Shown piece after piece: positions 47,701 through 58,894 of a stretch of DNA of 64,000 nt; the first letter of the stretch is position 1; every line of letters begins with the position of its first letter. The stretch is from the NCBI GenBank assembly GCA_023846275.1, contig CM043868.1, positions 7,769,653 through 7,833,652 on the forward strand, read 5' to 3'. Source of the DNA: Vanilla planifolia (lineage: Eukaryota; Streptophyta; Magnoliopsida; Asparagales; Orchidaceae). The notes beneath the pieces are model-generated. The model ran no database searches, was not told where the DNA came from, and was given only the letters and a program-made list of their open reading frames with translations. The position numbers were made by a program, and so were the translations under genes.

Positions 47701-50700
47701 CTATTTATAGAGAGCCTAAGGGTACATCGGTAAAACAACTTTTAGAGTTTTAAAGGAATAAAATACGTGAAACTTGGAAATAAATAGGAAAATAACAAAT
47801 ATAAAGGCTGCATATCAATTTCTGCCTTTTAAAACATTAAAAAAAAGGCAGAAAATAGTCAAAAGCTGATCCATAAGCTGTTGCTAAACAGCTTTTAAGG
47901 CAAATCCGGCTGGCTAGCAGCGGTTGGCGGCGGCGGTTGCGGCGGCGAATCCGGCGGGGACGCTGGCGCGGTCGAGTCGTGTTGTCGCGGGTCGGCGTGG
48001 GTCGGAGACGGGTCAGCGCGGTTCATCCAGCGGGTCGTGCGACCCGAGCCATGACACGGGCCTGAACCGGGTCGCGCCGACCCGCCACCCGCGGGCGCGT
48101 CTCGCGCGAACCCGCGCGCGGGTCCGTCGGCTCAACGGCCGACGGCGGCGAAGCGGTGGCGGACGGTCGCAGTCGGCGGCGGAAGGCGTCCGGTGGCGGC
48201 GAAAACCGGAAAAAGAGGCCAAATTTGAGTCCCCGAATCCAAAAATAATGTTCTTGAGTGTTAATTCGAGCCGGAAATGCAACTTTGGGCTCCAAATTGA
48301 TCCTGTTCATGAAGAGTAACTCCCTTGGTCGTCGGGTAGTGCAGGAGCGCATCTGAATAGATGAAGTACGTCGAAAATCATGCATGGCGCTGGTGTCCCC
48401 ACCACATTTGTATGGTGTTTCAAAGCATTTCACACACTTTAAGGACTTGAGAAAAAGATAAGATAGAAAAATTGTATATAATGTATGATATACCACCTCT
48501 TAATTTAATATGTTATTGTAAAAATTTGTAGAACTCGTGGAAAACATATTGTATGCTATTTTTAGGCATACAGAATATGAGCATAATCGTATGGTATGTC
48601 TAGTATAAATTGCTTGGTAAGATGGATCATAAGGTATGATGTAGCAAAGAATAGTGTCAACTCAAGACTTGTGTATAGTAATTGACAAATCACATCTAGT
48701 ACATTTAGTAAGGTGGATGTAATGGCTAGGAAAGATTATCATTTTATTTAGAGTATTCTTGCAATTAGCCATTTGTAAACATTTCAATTAACCTTCCCAA
48801 GGTTGAGAAATGTTCTAAGTAGTCTTTGATAAGCAACAAACTTGATCGAATGATTTTAGGAGATATTGACCACTTGTAATCAATATGAATAATCTCTACA
48901 CCTAAAGTAACATATGAACTACCAATGAACTTTCACTTGTTATATTTGTTGCTTTTCATTTGTAAAAATTTAATTCTGCATTTTAACATCCTCATAATGC
49001 TGAAGCATTGTGCTAATTCATTAGGTAATTTCTGAAATCATTTGCATCATCTTCATCTTAGCTTTGAAAGTTCTACAAGTAACCTTTTGTATTCATATCA
49101 TATCATGAGTCTTATATGATCAAATTATGACAATTTGTAAGAGTTTTTTTATTTTGATTTTGAGAATTATGGGAGCTTGAATTTGAGCCTTAAAAAACTT
49201 AGAGAGGTTGGGTTTGAACCTTAAAAAGTCCATTGTAAAGTTGGGTTTGAGCCATTCGAAAACTAAAACGAGGTTGAGATTGCATCTTAGCTTCTAGAGA
49301 AAGGCACATGGTATGATGGTTTCTCTACTAGTTGTATCAAAAGAGTGATAGGAAAATGTGGGTCTAAGTTTAATTGGATTGGGAGTGGATGTAAACTAAT
49401 TGGATAGGAGTTGCCTCACAAAAAAAATTCTTTAAGTTCTTTGATTTCTACACCTCATTTTTTATATTTCTTATTGCTGTAATTTGGGTGAAGTAATTCA
49501 CTACTATTTGAAACAAGTTTTGGTTTACAAAGTTGCAATTTTGAAAAGGTTTTGTACGTTCAATTCACCCCTCTTTTCTTGTGTGTGAATGGACCAACAA
49601 GGTATGTCTTGTTGTAAACAATAAATCAAATTAACGGAACACATAAATAAAGTATCTTCCTCAAATCTATATGTAGTACATAGTTGTAATATGAATCCTT
49701 ACAAAACTCATTAGTTAACATGAAATTTTCAAACTTCATATGTCATTGCCTTAGTGATTACTTTAGGTTATATAAAGCTCTCTTTAATGGATGCATATAT
49801 TATTTCTTTGAGATTTCAAATCTTAGTAGCTACTACATATGAGTCTTTTTTTAAGGATAAACATGAAGAAAGATATTCTTTTTATGAAATTTTCCACTTT
49901 CAACTCTTGAAATGCTACATGAGTAAGCAGTTATGAATTAAGATAGGTTGGCAACTGGAAGAGCAATGCATTGAAATTCACTCCTTTTTGTTTACTCTTA
50001 GCAACCAATCATGTTTTGTATATAACATCTTTAGTTCTTGAAGATCCTTCCTTTTTTGTTTTATAAACCTACTTGTAATTAATAAATTCTCCTCTTTTAA
50101 AATTTTCACTAATTCTAATTTCTAATTTTTGTTGTAGAGATTAAAACTCCTATGACAATCCATTGTCGAGCATCATTTGTTTTGATAGCCTTTTATAGAT
50201 GGATAGTTCTTTATAATAAATAGACTATCATACTAAAAACAAGACAATCATATAAGAGCAAGATGAATCATCGAAACATACTTTTGGGGTTAATAAATTT
50301 GTCCTTTTGGCCTGTTAGAAGTGTTTTTTGTTGTTATTGTGGGTGTCACACTACTTCTAGTGATCAATTACAATATTTCATTGAGATGAATTCATAATCA
50401 TTTGTTATGATTAAATTGAAGTCTGAAATATCAAATTGCTTTTAACCTTTCTAAGACATGATTGGTTATTAAACTTTATATCTCTATTAACAAAAAATCC
50501 ATTTAACTTAAAATCAATACGTCCAAGCATATACCACTTCAATCCAAAAGCATATTCTTAAAAGACACTTCTCAACGTTTGGCTTTAGTTAACTTTATTT
50601 GGTATAGACATTAGATGGACATCTAAATATTTTAAACATTAATAATCTATAACCTCCTTTGGGGTCTTCAACCTAATAAATATAGATGAAAATATATTTA

Positions 50701-53700
50701 TTAAATAGAAAGCAATAGATTTAGCCTCTTTTTGAAAAACCTTGCTCAAATTAGGTTTAGATAATACACCTTGATCTTTCTAAGAGTGTTCATTCTTCTT
50801 TGTTTCCACTTGATTTTGCTAAGAGCTCTTTATTACTTAATGCCTAAGAGTACTACACAAAACTTTTCGAACTCCACGTAAAAAATCCTGCAAGTCGTTA
50901 TTAGTTGATAACATATTAATCTTCTTTGTTTGTTTTTAGGTAATATATTCTTTTTTCTAATATTTCAAACAAATCACTTTTTTTTATTGAATAATATATA
51001 TATCAAGAGATTTTCAGAGTAGTCATGGATTAAAGTACATTGTACAACGCCAAAAATACTAACGATGGTTTGGTGGTGATTATGGTAATGGAAGCAAGAG
51101 TAGAGAGGTGAGGAGGTGGGGGTAGAGTTGAAGTAACTAGTTTCAAGATCTTGGTTGAGATCGTGGAAGTAAAATCCATGGGAAAATGGGTGATTATTGG
51201 TAGCATTTAAAATGAAAATTGTAGGTCTATGTCTATTAAGGTTTTTCAAAATTTCATTAAAATCTGAAACTATTTGTAGGGGTTTTCACTCAAAATGTAA
51301 GCCCAGAGTTCAGCTCAAGGAAATTTGATAGGTCTTGGATCAAGGTAGGAAAACCCTTGTTAGAATGCTTAAGAATGGTAATACATGATGTCAAAGTTGC
51401 AAGGGATTATTTGATCTAAGTGAGGTTTCGTTAGGGTTTGACAAATGTGGTCAAGTAAAAAGGGAAAAAATATAGAGGCCATGGTAATTGATAGTTTCAT
51501 AGGTTTCAAAGGGACACTATTCTTAAGCCAATAAACTTGTGAACATGGAAATTGTTTATTTGGCTATTTATTAGACTAATGAGTTCGGGAAACTATGAAT
51601 AAAACTTTATACTTGTAGTTTAAAATTTTTAAGAAAATATGAAGAGACAAAAAAATAGAACCTAAACTTCTAGTCCTTAAGGAGGTGAGGTGGATATGGA
51701 GAGATTTGGGAGAAACTTCAGAATGTTGCAAAACAATGGTTCTTTAAAAGGTATCATAAGTTCTCTTTTCTTAGTCATAACCTCTTCTTTCAAAGAGTTC
51801 CCTAGGGAAATCACTCTAGCTTAGAAGAATTGAAAGAAAAAAAAAATACTCAAACAACCCAGGTGTTCCTTGGAGATTGCCTCAAGCATTGCCTAGGGAT
51901 TGTCTTAAGAAGACTCATTAGATCACCTTAGGCAGTTTGGGGATCTCATAGGGTAGTCTAGGAAAAGTTTAGGCTAACAAGAAAATGCTAGATTTGCTTG
52001 AGCACACTTAAGAAGCTTTGTTGCACAACCAAAATCTCCAACAAACATACATGCACCTAAGGTGCATGTATAATCTTATGTACTCTATTTCACCTATATC
52101 ATAAAGCATTAATATGTAAAATACACCATATATACATAACCTTAACAAAAATGGGTAAAGAGAAGCTAGATGTTATTAATGGAAGTCTTAGAACATGGCA
52201 ACAAGAATTTGAAGTCATTGCTCAAATGATATCTAGGTCCTCCCTTAAAAATGGCCAAAAGGTCCCCACAAATTAAGTGAATGTGATCCTTAGTACCTTT
52301 AGTTATACGGAATGTTGTTGAGAAATTGATCCTGAGATGCTTGCCAGGTACACATTGCTTTCGAAGTCTAATATCATAGTCGTCTATCTGACATATAATT
52401 ATCTTTTGTTTAGTTGTAATAACCTTGCTTTAACATGAAATCTCATATGTTATTAAATAGTTGTATCATCAAAAAAAAAAAAAAAAGAAAGAAACTGAAA
52501 TTACACTTGTAATGGTGTTTTCTAATAGAAAATAAAAATTTGCAAATTTTTTGGTATTCAAAATTTCTATGCCTCTCTTGGAATATGTAAGACTCTTTTT
52601 TTTTGTAAATAATTTGCAGCTAGGTCAAGACAACCTAAAGTGAAAATATTTTTTAGGGTTGAAATATTTCTGATTGTTCTCAAAGTTTTAACAACTCTAT
52701 AATGTACCTTGATTTAAACTGGTCTTATGCCAATTATTATGCTTGTAATATCATTACTTACGAGAATGTTTTCTGTGTCAAGTGGTTGGAAGTAGTACAC
52801 TAATCCTTGGAAGATATCATACAATAATAATATTAGAAGAAATGATCCAATTCTCTATAGAAGAAACATAACAATTCACAACAATAAAAAATGTGTCAGA
52901 TCTATTTGAACATTCTTCAACATTTGAGTTGCCTTGGAGTACTACCCTTTTCAACTTTTTCAAGGTTTTGCTTTTGAAAATATGGATTCAGTTTTTCTAT
53001 TGTCCAGTTATTTTGCTATTATTGATGGACCATGATGCGAATGCAGAACTGATCTGGGAAAACCTACTAGGTCCACTAGATCAGTCCATCACAAGGCTAA
53101 TTATAACAATAAAAATGGTTGAATTTAAGACAAGTTGAAAAATTAATGGAAAACCATGAGACATGCAAATACATTAAAATTGCTTGTTAAACTAACTTGG
53201 AGGGCACTTATAGTTGCTCATCAATAATTAGCACACATGTAAAAGAAATGAGCTTATAGTTGCCACACCATGTTTGTTGTCCAATGCTTGGTAAGGAATG
53301 ACGAATTTAAAGCCTTAGTTTCAATTTTTACCTCAATATTTTCTGGAAGATCTAATGGAATCGTGCTATAAGTATCTAAATGCTCTCTAGTCGATCTTTT
53401 TTTTTTTCCTTGTGAAAACAAACTACTTCAAGTACAACTTTTATGCATGATTTGGTCATTCATAAGGCTTCCAATGTTTCCAATATGTCTTTCTTGGTTT
53501 TCTGAGTAGTAACATTCTAAGGATTGTCATCTCACAAAATCTAAATTGATTTGATATCTTATGGATTCGTGTTTTTTTCTCGTCTATTTCACATAGTTGC
53601 ATTTTTCCTTATAGGATCTTGAGAAAAACTTTCTTGATTAACATGCTTTGTCTTGATCCTCCATATATAAAGTGATTATTGTCCTTATATTTCTCAAACT

Positions 53701-55131
53701 CATGCTTCTTGGAACCAGAAGACGTCAATGTAATCATTGTTTTAGAAGTTTCTGCCATCTCGTGTTGTGATAAGGGCAATGGAATAATGAGTTGATGTTG
53801 ACATAACAATAAACAATATCTCTGCAATTATATCGGCCAAATGTTAAGAAGTTGACAAGTTTTCACATGACTCAACCAAGAAATGACCACAGGGCAAGGT
53901 GAATCTCAAAATATGCTCTTAAGTTTAATTACAGATAAAGATAAAATAATAATAATCAAGTCCTTTACAATAGCCAAATAGAAAACAAAGTAATCTCATT
54001 GAACATGAAGCTTGTTCTCTCATTTAGATCAAATATAAGTTGCTAAATTATGTTCTATCTATCAAGAATCCCTATGAAATAATAAGAAGATAAGGAGCTA
54101 AATTGAAGAAAGCTTCAAATAAACGAATTATAACTTCCTTTTACCTTGAAGTGAACGGTGTCACGTTTATTAGCCAAAACAAGGCTGCTCGAAATTGTCT
54201 CCCTTATTCTATTGAATTCAATTCACGGTGATGTCTGATACCTGAAGCTCTCTGTTCTTAGCTTCAAAATCTTTTTTATTAATCCATATAATTATCTTAT
54301 TTCTTTTCTCAAATCTTTCAAGATATCTCTTTGATTTGATCTATGAAATTAACTATTCGTAATTTAACAAATTAAAATAACTAATGTTCGCTTTTTAATT
54401 TTAGTATTAAAATTTAAGATAATATTTAACATCCTTGAAAGATGTCAAACCTTTTAAATGGAAATTTAAATAAATTGGAGTCCTGCATAATCACTCCTAT
54501 TACTAATGTTCTACAGTTCCTAGCATGCAACTGGGCGAAGCTGATAATGCGCCTGTGAGAGTGGTAATCTTCTGGTGTTTCTCAATCTTTTCCTCTCAAA
54601 AGATATGCCCAGAGAACTGAACAATCGTAATCTACAACTCGTGCAGGAAAACGCTTCACTAGTGCAGGAAAATTTACCAAATCCACTTCCTGAGAGTATG
54701 TTACATGCCATTTTAGTACATTGGATTGGCGAAGGACACCGTCCCTTTTTTTTTTTTTTTTGCTGAATTCAATGCTTGTTTTTGTTAACTTACACAGATG
54801 TTGCTGAGCAGCTGTTTATGTTGGAATCCGACATCAAGAATGAAATTATGGTACATCCAGTTGACCTTTCTAGTTATTAGCTTTGTTTCTTGTCTTCTCA
54901 TGTTTATATTCCATTTCAGAGATACATGTCCGATGCTTCATTTCATGGTATGACCTCTGATGCCAGATGTTTTCAATCCTTCCTTCGTGCAACCTGTGCC
55001 TCTTTATTCTTTTTCTCTGTAACCTGCTTCTATTTCATGGCCTATACCAACTTTGCTTGCACTGTGAAACAGACTTGCTGGATAAAATCGAAAAGGTGAT
55101 ACATGAACTGGGAGGAGACTTGTCATTTTGA
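38774..55131 (+). CDS. PHS1: POOR HOMOLOGOUS SYNAPSIS 1 (PHS1), nine coding exons
   Basis: PHS1 is a plant meiotic protein needed for homologous pairing, synapsis and early recombination; in maize and Arabidopsis it controls nuclear entry of RAD50. Exons: 38774-39058, 39278-39394, 40500-40565, 41775-41878, 41986-42173, 54603-54695, 54798-54850, 54920-54947, 55073-55131; 993 bp, 330 residues, close to the family's usual ~310-350. All junction phases agree. Recognised blocks: WEAEFSRFF and GTWLSASSPA (exon 1), EEHLLLNLQLSWPQV and CPIRGSRAVFMSF (exon 2), VQKFALRFP (exon 3), GLPPSFTELL (exon 5), and the C-terminus RYMSDASFHD followed by LLDKIEKVIHELGGDLSF (exons 8-9). Intron 2 uses a GC donor and intron 5 is 12.4 kb. 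The junction of exons 4 and 5 has one plausible alternative (41864 to 41975). No frameshift or stop, so it looks intact. Confidence 0.88.
39395..40499 (+). other. PHS1 intron 2, GC-AG type
   Basis: Exon 2 ends ...TTTAGCCAG and the intron begins GCAAGC; the acceptor is 'catttcag' before GTTCAG. The CAG|GCAAG context is the usual one for GC-AG introns. No GT donor nearby keeps both the phase and the conserved Ser-Gln-Val-Gln-Lys junction. Confidence 0.75.
42650..42860 (+). repeat. Direct repeat of about 200 bp, left copy
   Basis: Matches 46075-46265 with shared blocks 'gaaaccaata.ca', 'gtctctcaag.atctc.aaact.attttat', 'cttatgtgtttta/cttatgtttttta' and 'gctaat.cttgcatcaa.taatgat/taataat'. Roughly 75 percent identical by eye. 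The two copies bracket the sense LINE. Confidence 0.65.
43030..46060 (+). mobile_element. Near full-length decayed LINE in PHS1 intron 5
   Basis: From left to right: an ORF1 with DUF4283-like and CCHC regions (43130-43760), an ORF2 RT N-terminal segment (about 44300-44600, with a KKETYLCQK and WLKEGDE block), an RT zinc-binding segment (about 44870-45250), and RNase H (about 45450-45700, NSTFVGIIMRDHHGDPIYDF). It ends at an A-run following 'tatctatctatt' near 46052-46058. Much of the endonuclease and RT core is missing, and all frames are broken. It lies in the same orientation as PHS1. Confidence 0.75.
43130..43756 (+). pseudogene. LINE ORF1 remnant (DUF4283-like plus CCHC zinc knuckle)
   Basis: Frame 43215-43397 reads RINALDSKHVLLHFDKEDDY and ends PIGYL-stop. 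The next block, in shifted frames, has VASIVRKPLKLDATTLNLTRP, and frame 43535-43756 has LKKLSKRVRI and the zinc knuckle CFYCCKQGHASVSC (Cys-Xaa2-Cys-Xaa4-His-Xaa4-Cys). This matches the plant LINE gag-like protein (DUF4283 then zf-CCHC_4). Two frameshifts and a stop. Confidence 0.75.
46075..46265 (+). repeat. Direct repeat of about 200 bp, right copy
   Basis: Partner of 42650-42860, beginning just after the LINE poly(A). It is too long for a LINE target-site duplication, so it is either a pre-existing repeat family or a local duplication. Confidence 0.6.
47090..48420 (-). mobile_element. GC-rich block with a minus-strand core promoter, probably an LTR or other retroelement fragment
   Basis: The 47900-48240 part is extremely GC- and CpG-rich with 'cgggtcg/gacccg' words in both orientations. 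Read on the minus strand, this GC-rich part is followed by an AT-richer stretch, a clean TATA box (CTCTATAAATAGGGAGG, 47715-47699), then ~600 bp of mixed composition rich in CTTCTC and TCGTCG. The arrangement resembles U3-TATA-R-U5 of an LTR, and sharply contrasts with the surrounding intron. Open frames on both strands look like composition effects. A captured gene promoter is the alternative. Confidence 0.4.
47699..47715 (-). promoter_or_regulatory. TATA box on the minus strand
   Basis: CTCTCTATAAATAGGGAGG read on the minus strand is a textbook plant TATA box; transcription would be expected to start near 47675 and run leftward, antisense to PHS1. Confidence 0.5.
49180..49601 (+). repeat. 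3' part of a Copia-type LTR
   Basis: The segment has the sequence feel of large Copia (SIRE/Maximus-like) LTR ends: 'ggattgggagtggatgta', a T-rich stretch, then 'gttcaattcacccctctttt' and an end at 'ggaccaaca', directly followed by 'aggtatg', which resembles the TGGTATC primer-binding sequence. The U3 portion and partner LTR were not identified. Confidence 0.45.
49602..54602. other. Remainder of PHS1 intron 5, no further gene recognised
   Basis: AT-rich, with small open frames such as 50974-51249 (minus) and 52893-53138 (plus) that resemble no family I know. A-runs occur at 51837 and 52470. 51640-52030 has several 'cctagg/tctagg' phrases but no domain. Confidence 0.4.
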
Positions 55132-55883
55132 ATTCTTGCCGTGAGTACTAAAATTACAAGAGAACGATTTCATTTCTTTTCTTTTCTTTTTTTTTTTTTT
55201 TTGGTCACGTTTGTTTTGGTTCGTTATGGCTTAATTACTGACTGGGGGTTTTAAGGAGATGCTGATCTCTTAATACCTGCTCAAATAGAGCTCCTTTCTT
55301 ACGAAGTGTTGAAATGGCGGCAAAACTATTCTATATATGGATACTTTTAGGTTGCTTGTTTCTGCTAACAAACAGGCTTGCATAATTACAGTCCTACTGG
55401 AATTACAGGGTGATCAGCTCTTTAGGTTCCCTTTGGAAACGGCCCATCCATGGTAGGTCACTTGCATGCCGATTTTTTTATTTGACTGAAATACAAAGAT
55501 AATTCAATTATCTTTGAAAGTTTCAATTAGCAATATTCCTTCCTTCATTTCTTGGGTAGTTTTGGAAGTAAAACTGACGTTATATGTCAGAACACTTAAC
55601 GTAGGTTTGAAAGTAAAGTTTCGTTGTAAATTATTGCTGAATCAAATGCATAAAAGAAGCCAGTTTTCCAGATTTTATTAGTCATTTTATTTAGCGTGAG
55701 CAATTAATTTTCTTTTGCTAATCTACTTTTTTTGGATGCTTTTCAAAGCCCCTTTTTTTTCAATCTTAAAAATATTAAAAATCTTAACTAATGTTGTTTC
55801 ATATTTTTTTTTTATTAGGACCGAAGTTCTCATTTAATTAACGTCGTTTATTGTGATTCGAGAGCACGTCCAAAGCAGTTTAA

Positions 55884-55932
<49 letters not shown>

Positions 55933-58440
55933 CAGTTTAACCTCTTTTGCTAGTTGGAAAGGATTTTTGAGTGAAAACTGTAGCTTGAGAATTAATATCA
56001 AGAACAACTTTCTCTCTATTGTCTTTAATTCTTTTTAGAGTTGTTTGTTAGTGGAGCTTTCTCTGTAGCAGCCTTTGCCTGCATCCATTCGCTTTCTCAA
56101 GCAAATGTAACGAAATCTTCTTTATTTTCAATTGGTGTCAAGTTAATGATCCATGATACACGAACAATACATCAGCAACAAGTAAATTATGAATGCATAG
56201 GCGATGATGTTTTAGGAATGATATTTATAACCAAGTTAATGCTTGAACTGCTTATTGTAATAGTAAAACATAGTCATCGATATTGAGTTTTTCCAAAGTA
56301 ATCGCAAAAAGAAATTGATAGCTAAAAGCTTCTATGGCTAAAGTGCCTATATAATTGTTTAGTCGTCGTTACTATTGTGCAATGATGACTATGAATTATA
56401 TGTTTCAAATTTGCATTTGAATCTAAAATTAACTAGTTGATGGATATGCATTCTATGTTTTGGTTTGTATTTGAATGTTCTAAAATTAACTAGGTCCATT
56501 ATGTGGGTTATCTAGGCTCTAAGGATTTTTGGTAGCCATCCTAAATATTTCAATGATTTCTCCTTGGGTAGCTTGGTCCTTTTTCTTGTGGCTTAGATCA
56601 ATGTTGATGATTTAAGACTATATCAGATTTTCTAAATATATCCAAACTATGCAAAAAAAAAAAAAAAAAAAATGATGAGGTTGACCATGTCTAAATCAAG
56701 TGATTGATAACCCAAGCGAGGTGTTAACCTTGATTTCTCAATGATGTGAAGCATTTGGAGATTTGTTGTTGCATCACAGAATTTCCACATACCATGTTTG
56801 ATCATTGAAGATAACTTTAATTTTTTTTTAAAATAATTTTATTGTATTTTTAATTATTCAATGTTTTATATGTGTATATTAGGCACATTTGTGTATCTTA
56901 ATTTTAGAAAGAAGTATTTGGGGCATCAAAGTTATCCATAACATTAATTAAACATTAGGTTTTTATGCTTAGTATCCGTGATTTGTCTAGCAAAGATAAT
57001 TCATGCTTAGTGAAAAGATTTTATAGTTATGTAAACCTAGTTCTAGCCATTAAAGACAATTTTCAATCATGGTAAATGGTCTCATCATTTTTATGAGATT
57101 CGATAAGTGTGATAAAATCATTTCATTGTTGCTATGTTTATTATTAGAATGCATCTAGAGTCATAAATGAGTGCCATGTGGTTGTGTATGCTTTTGTGAA
57201 CTCCTAAATGCTCAAAAATATTCTTGAATATTGTATATGCATTTACATTGATGTCTTGCATTTATTAAGGTTGACGTTTTCATTTGGGTTGCCTTTGCTT
57301 TTTTAGATCATCTTGGATGCTTATAGATGTCCATAGCTAACATTCAATAGCCACGCCATGTCAATTGGATAACTAGTTCAAACAAATTTGCCTTTGGTTG
57401 TTGAGCTAACGTCATCAAGGAGTTCGGTCAAAATGTATTGTGTAGTTAATCCAATTGACATCAGTTGGCCCACTTGGATTTATTCCTATGAAGGCTTTCT
57501 TTTTTATGACATGGATTACTTGCATGGGGTTCTAGAGAATGATAAAGCTTAATATTAAGCTAATATGAATGTAGATATGAGTAATTTAATAAAATAAAAT
57601 AGATTTTATAAAATAATAATATTATTGATTAAAATATTATTATTTTAATATTATCTTGATAAATGTGTCATGTTATAAAATGAAATCAATTTTTTTTTGG
57701 ATTATATCATTAGAAATAACTCTTTAATAAGATTCAAATGATAATAAGTTTATAATTTTTGAAGATTTAAATAATTAGTTATGATTTTAAAAAGAAAATA
57801 ACTAAATAATATTTAGGAATTTATTAAAAGAAAGATGGTAGTTTTGTAATTTAAGCTTTTGATGTCAATTAGATGAGGATAGAAAGGATTTCAGCTATGG
57901 TGTATGGTGGTGAGGAGTTTAGTAGAAGAAAGCAATTAAAGGCGAAGAGGAAGAAGAGAAAGGAAAAGTGGAAAAGGGTAGAAAAGAGAAGTGAAAGAAA
58001 CTTTTGCTTATTTTGGGGGAAGCTTAGGATTTTGTAAAAGCAAACAAGTTATCAGTTGTGGTTGCTTTTAGAAAGTTGTAAGAATCAAGAAAGAGAAGTG
58101 AATAGTGGTTAGAAGTGTTGCAATGCTAGAAGAATAAAAGAAACCTAATGCAAGCAATATAATTGTATTTTTTTTCTTGATTTAAGGGGTTTTTAATGAG
58201 GATTGAATAGGAGATAGATTCTTTATATGCTAAAATTGAGGTGGTGATGCCATGAGTTGGTTTAGAATTGATTGGAGTGAAATCAAGAGAATTTTTAGTA
58301 TTTCATTCTTGTTTGGAACAAACCATGCATTGGATTAATATACAATACTTAAGGTTTAATTGGTTCAGAGGAATCACTTACATAAAGTTGTTGAAGCTAA
58401 AGTATTATATCTTGAATGATATTGTTATATCTAATTTTTA
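55132..58440. other. PHS1 3' flank and intergenic DNA
   Basis: The first few hundred bases hold the PHS1 3' UTR; no clear AATAAA was located near the stop. T-runs are at 55184-55202 and 55888-55930, and an A-run at 56651-56672. The 81-codon frame at 56041-56286 and the frame that reads poly-Phe across the T-run (55853-56038) are not convincing genes. 57890-58010 is purine-rich (GAAGAG words). Confidence 0.45.
55874..55948. repeat. 43-bp poly(T) run flanked by a 14-bp direct repeat
   Basis: agcagtttaacctc occurs at 55874-55887 and again at 55931-55944; between them are 43 T residues, and the second copy is followed by four more T. This is the footprint expected of a retroposed poly(A) tail on the minus strand with its target-site duplication. 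Confidence 0.7.
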
Positions 58441-58823
58441 GCTAGCCAAGGTACTCTCTTTTGATCTTATTAAACTAACATTTGTAATTGTTTAAGTTAG
58501 TTATTATAAATCATGCTTGTAATGAGGATTATAAATAGTAATGATAAAGATTGTATTATATAGTGAGAGAAGAAATTCGACTGAAAGTTAAGTTATGAGT
58601 ATCGTGTTGTATGATATTGGATGATTATATAATATGATTGAGTAAAAAAAATACTCAGGATGTAAGTATGAATATGAAGTAAAATGGGTGTGTATAAATC
58701 CCATAAGAGAAGGGTGAATTATGAGCTTTAAAATATTTTTATATTTTTTGGATTATATTTATTTTTTAAAAATTCTTTATATAAATAGTTTTACTTTTTT
58801 TATAAAACATTGATATTCAAACT

Positions 58824-58825
58824 TA

Positions 58826-58889
<64 letters not shown>
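58824..58889. repeat. (TA)n microsatellite
   Basis: More than 30 TA dinucleotides with one interruption near the start. Confidence 0.95.

Positions 58890-58894
<5 letters not shown>

Larger units (their letters stand above)
42174..54602 (+). other. PHS1 intron 5, 12.4 kb, filled with retroelements
   Basis: Donor GAG|GTACTC at 42173/42174 and acceptor 'cctctcaaaag' before ATATGCCC at 54603. Exon 5 ends in phase 1 and exon 6 opens with the two bases needed, giving Glu-Arg-Asp-Met. It holds a sense LINE (43.03-46.06 kb), a GC-rich block (47.1-48.4 kb) and a Copia-type LTR end (49.2-49.6 kb). The other introns are 69 bp to 1.2 kb. Confidence 0.75.

Noticed and set aside
48023-48496. 157-codon minus-strand and 131-codon plus-strand frames in the GC-rich block
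   Set aside because: Low-complexity Arg/Pro/Gly composition on both strands points to composition, not coding. The minus-strand start (a KCVKCFETPYKCGGD stretch) might be a retroelement fragment but I could not place it.
54523-54562. Extra PHS1 exon before exon 6
   Set aside because: Good splice signals, but 38 bp breaks the phase needed to reach exon 6; kept only as a possible poison exon.
55853-56038. Frame with a poly-Phe tract
   Set aside because: Created by the 43-bp T-run of a retroinsertion.
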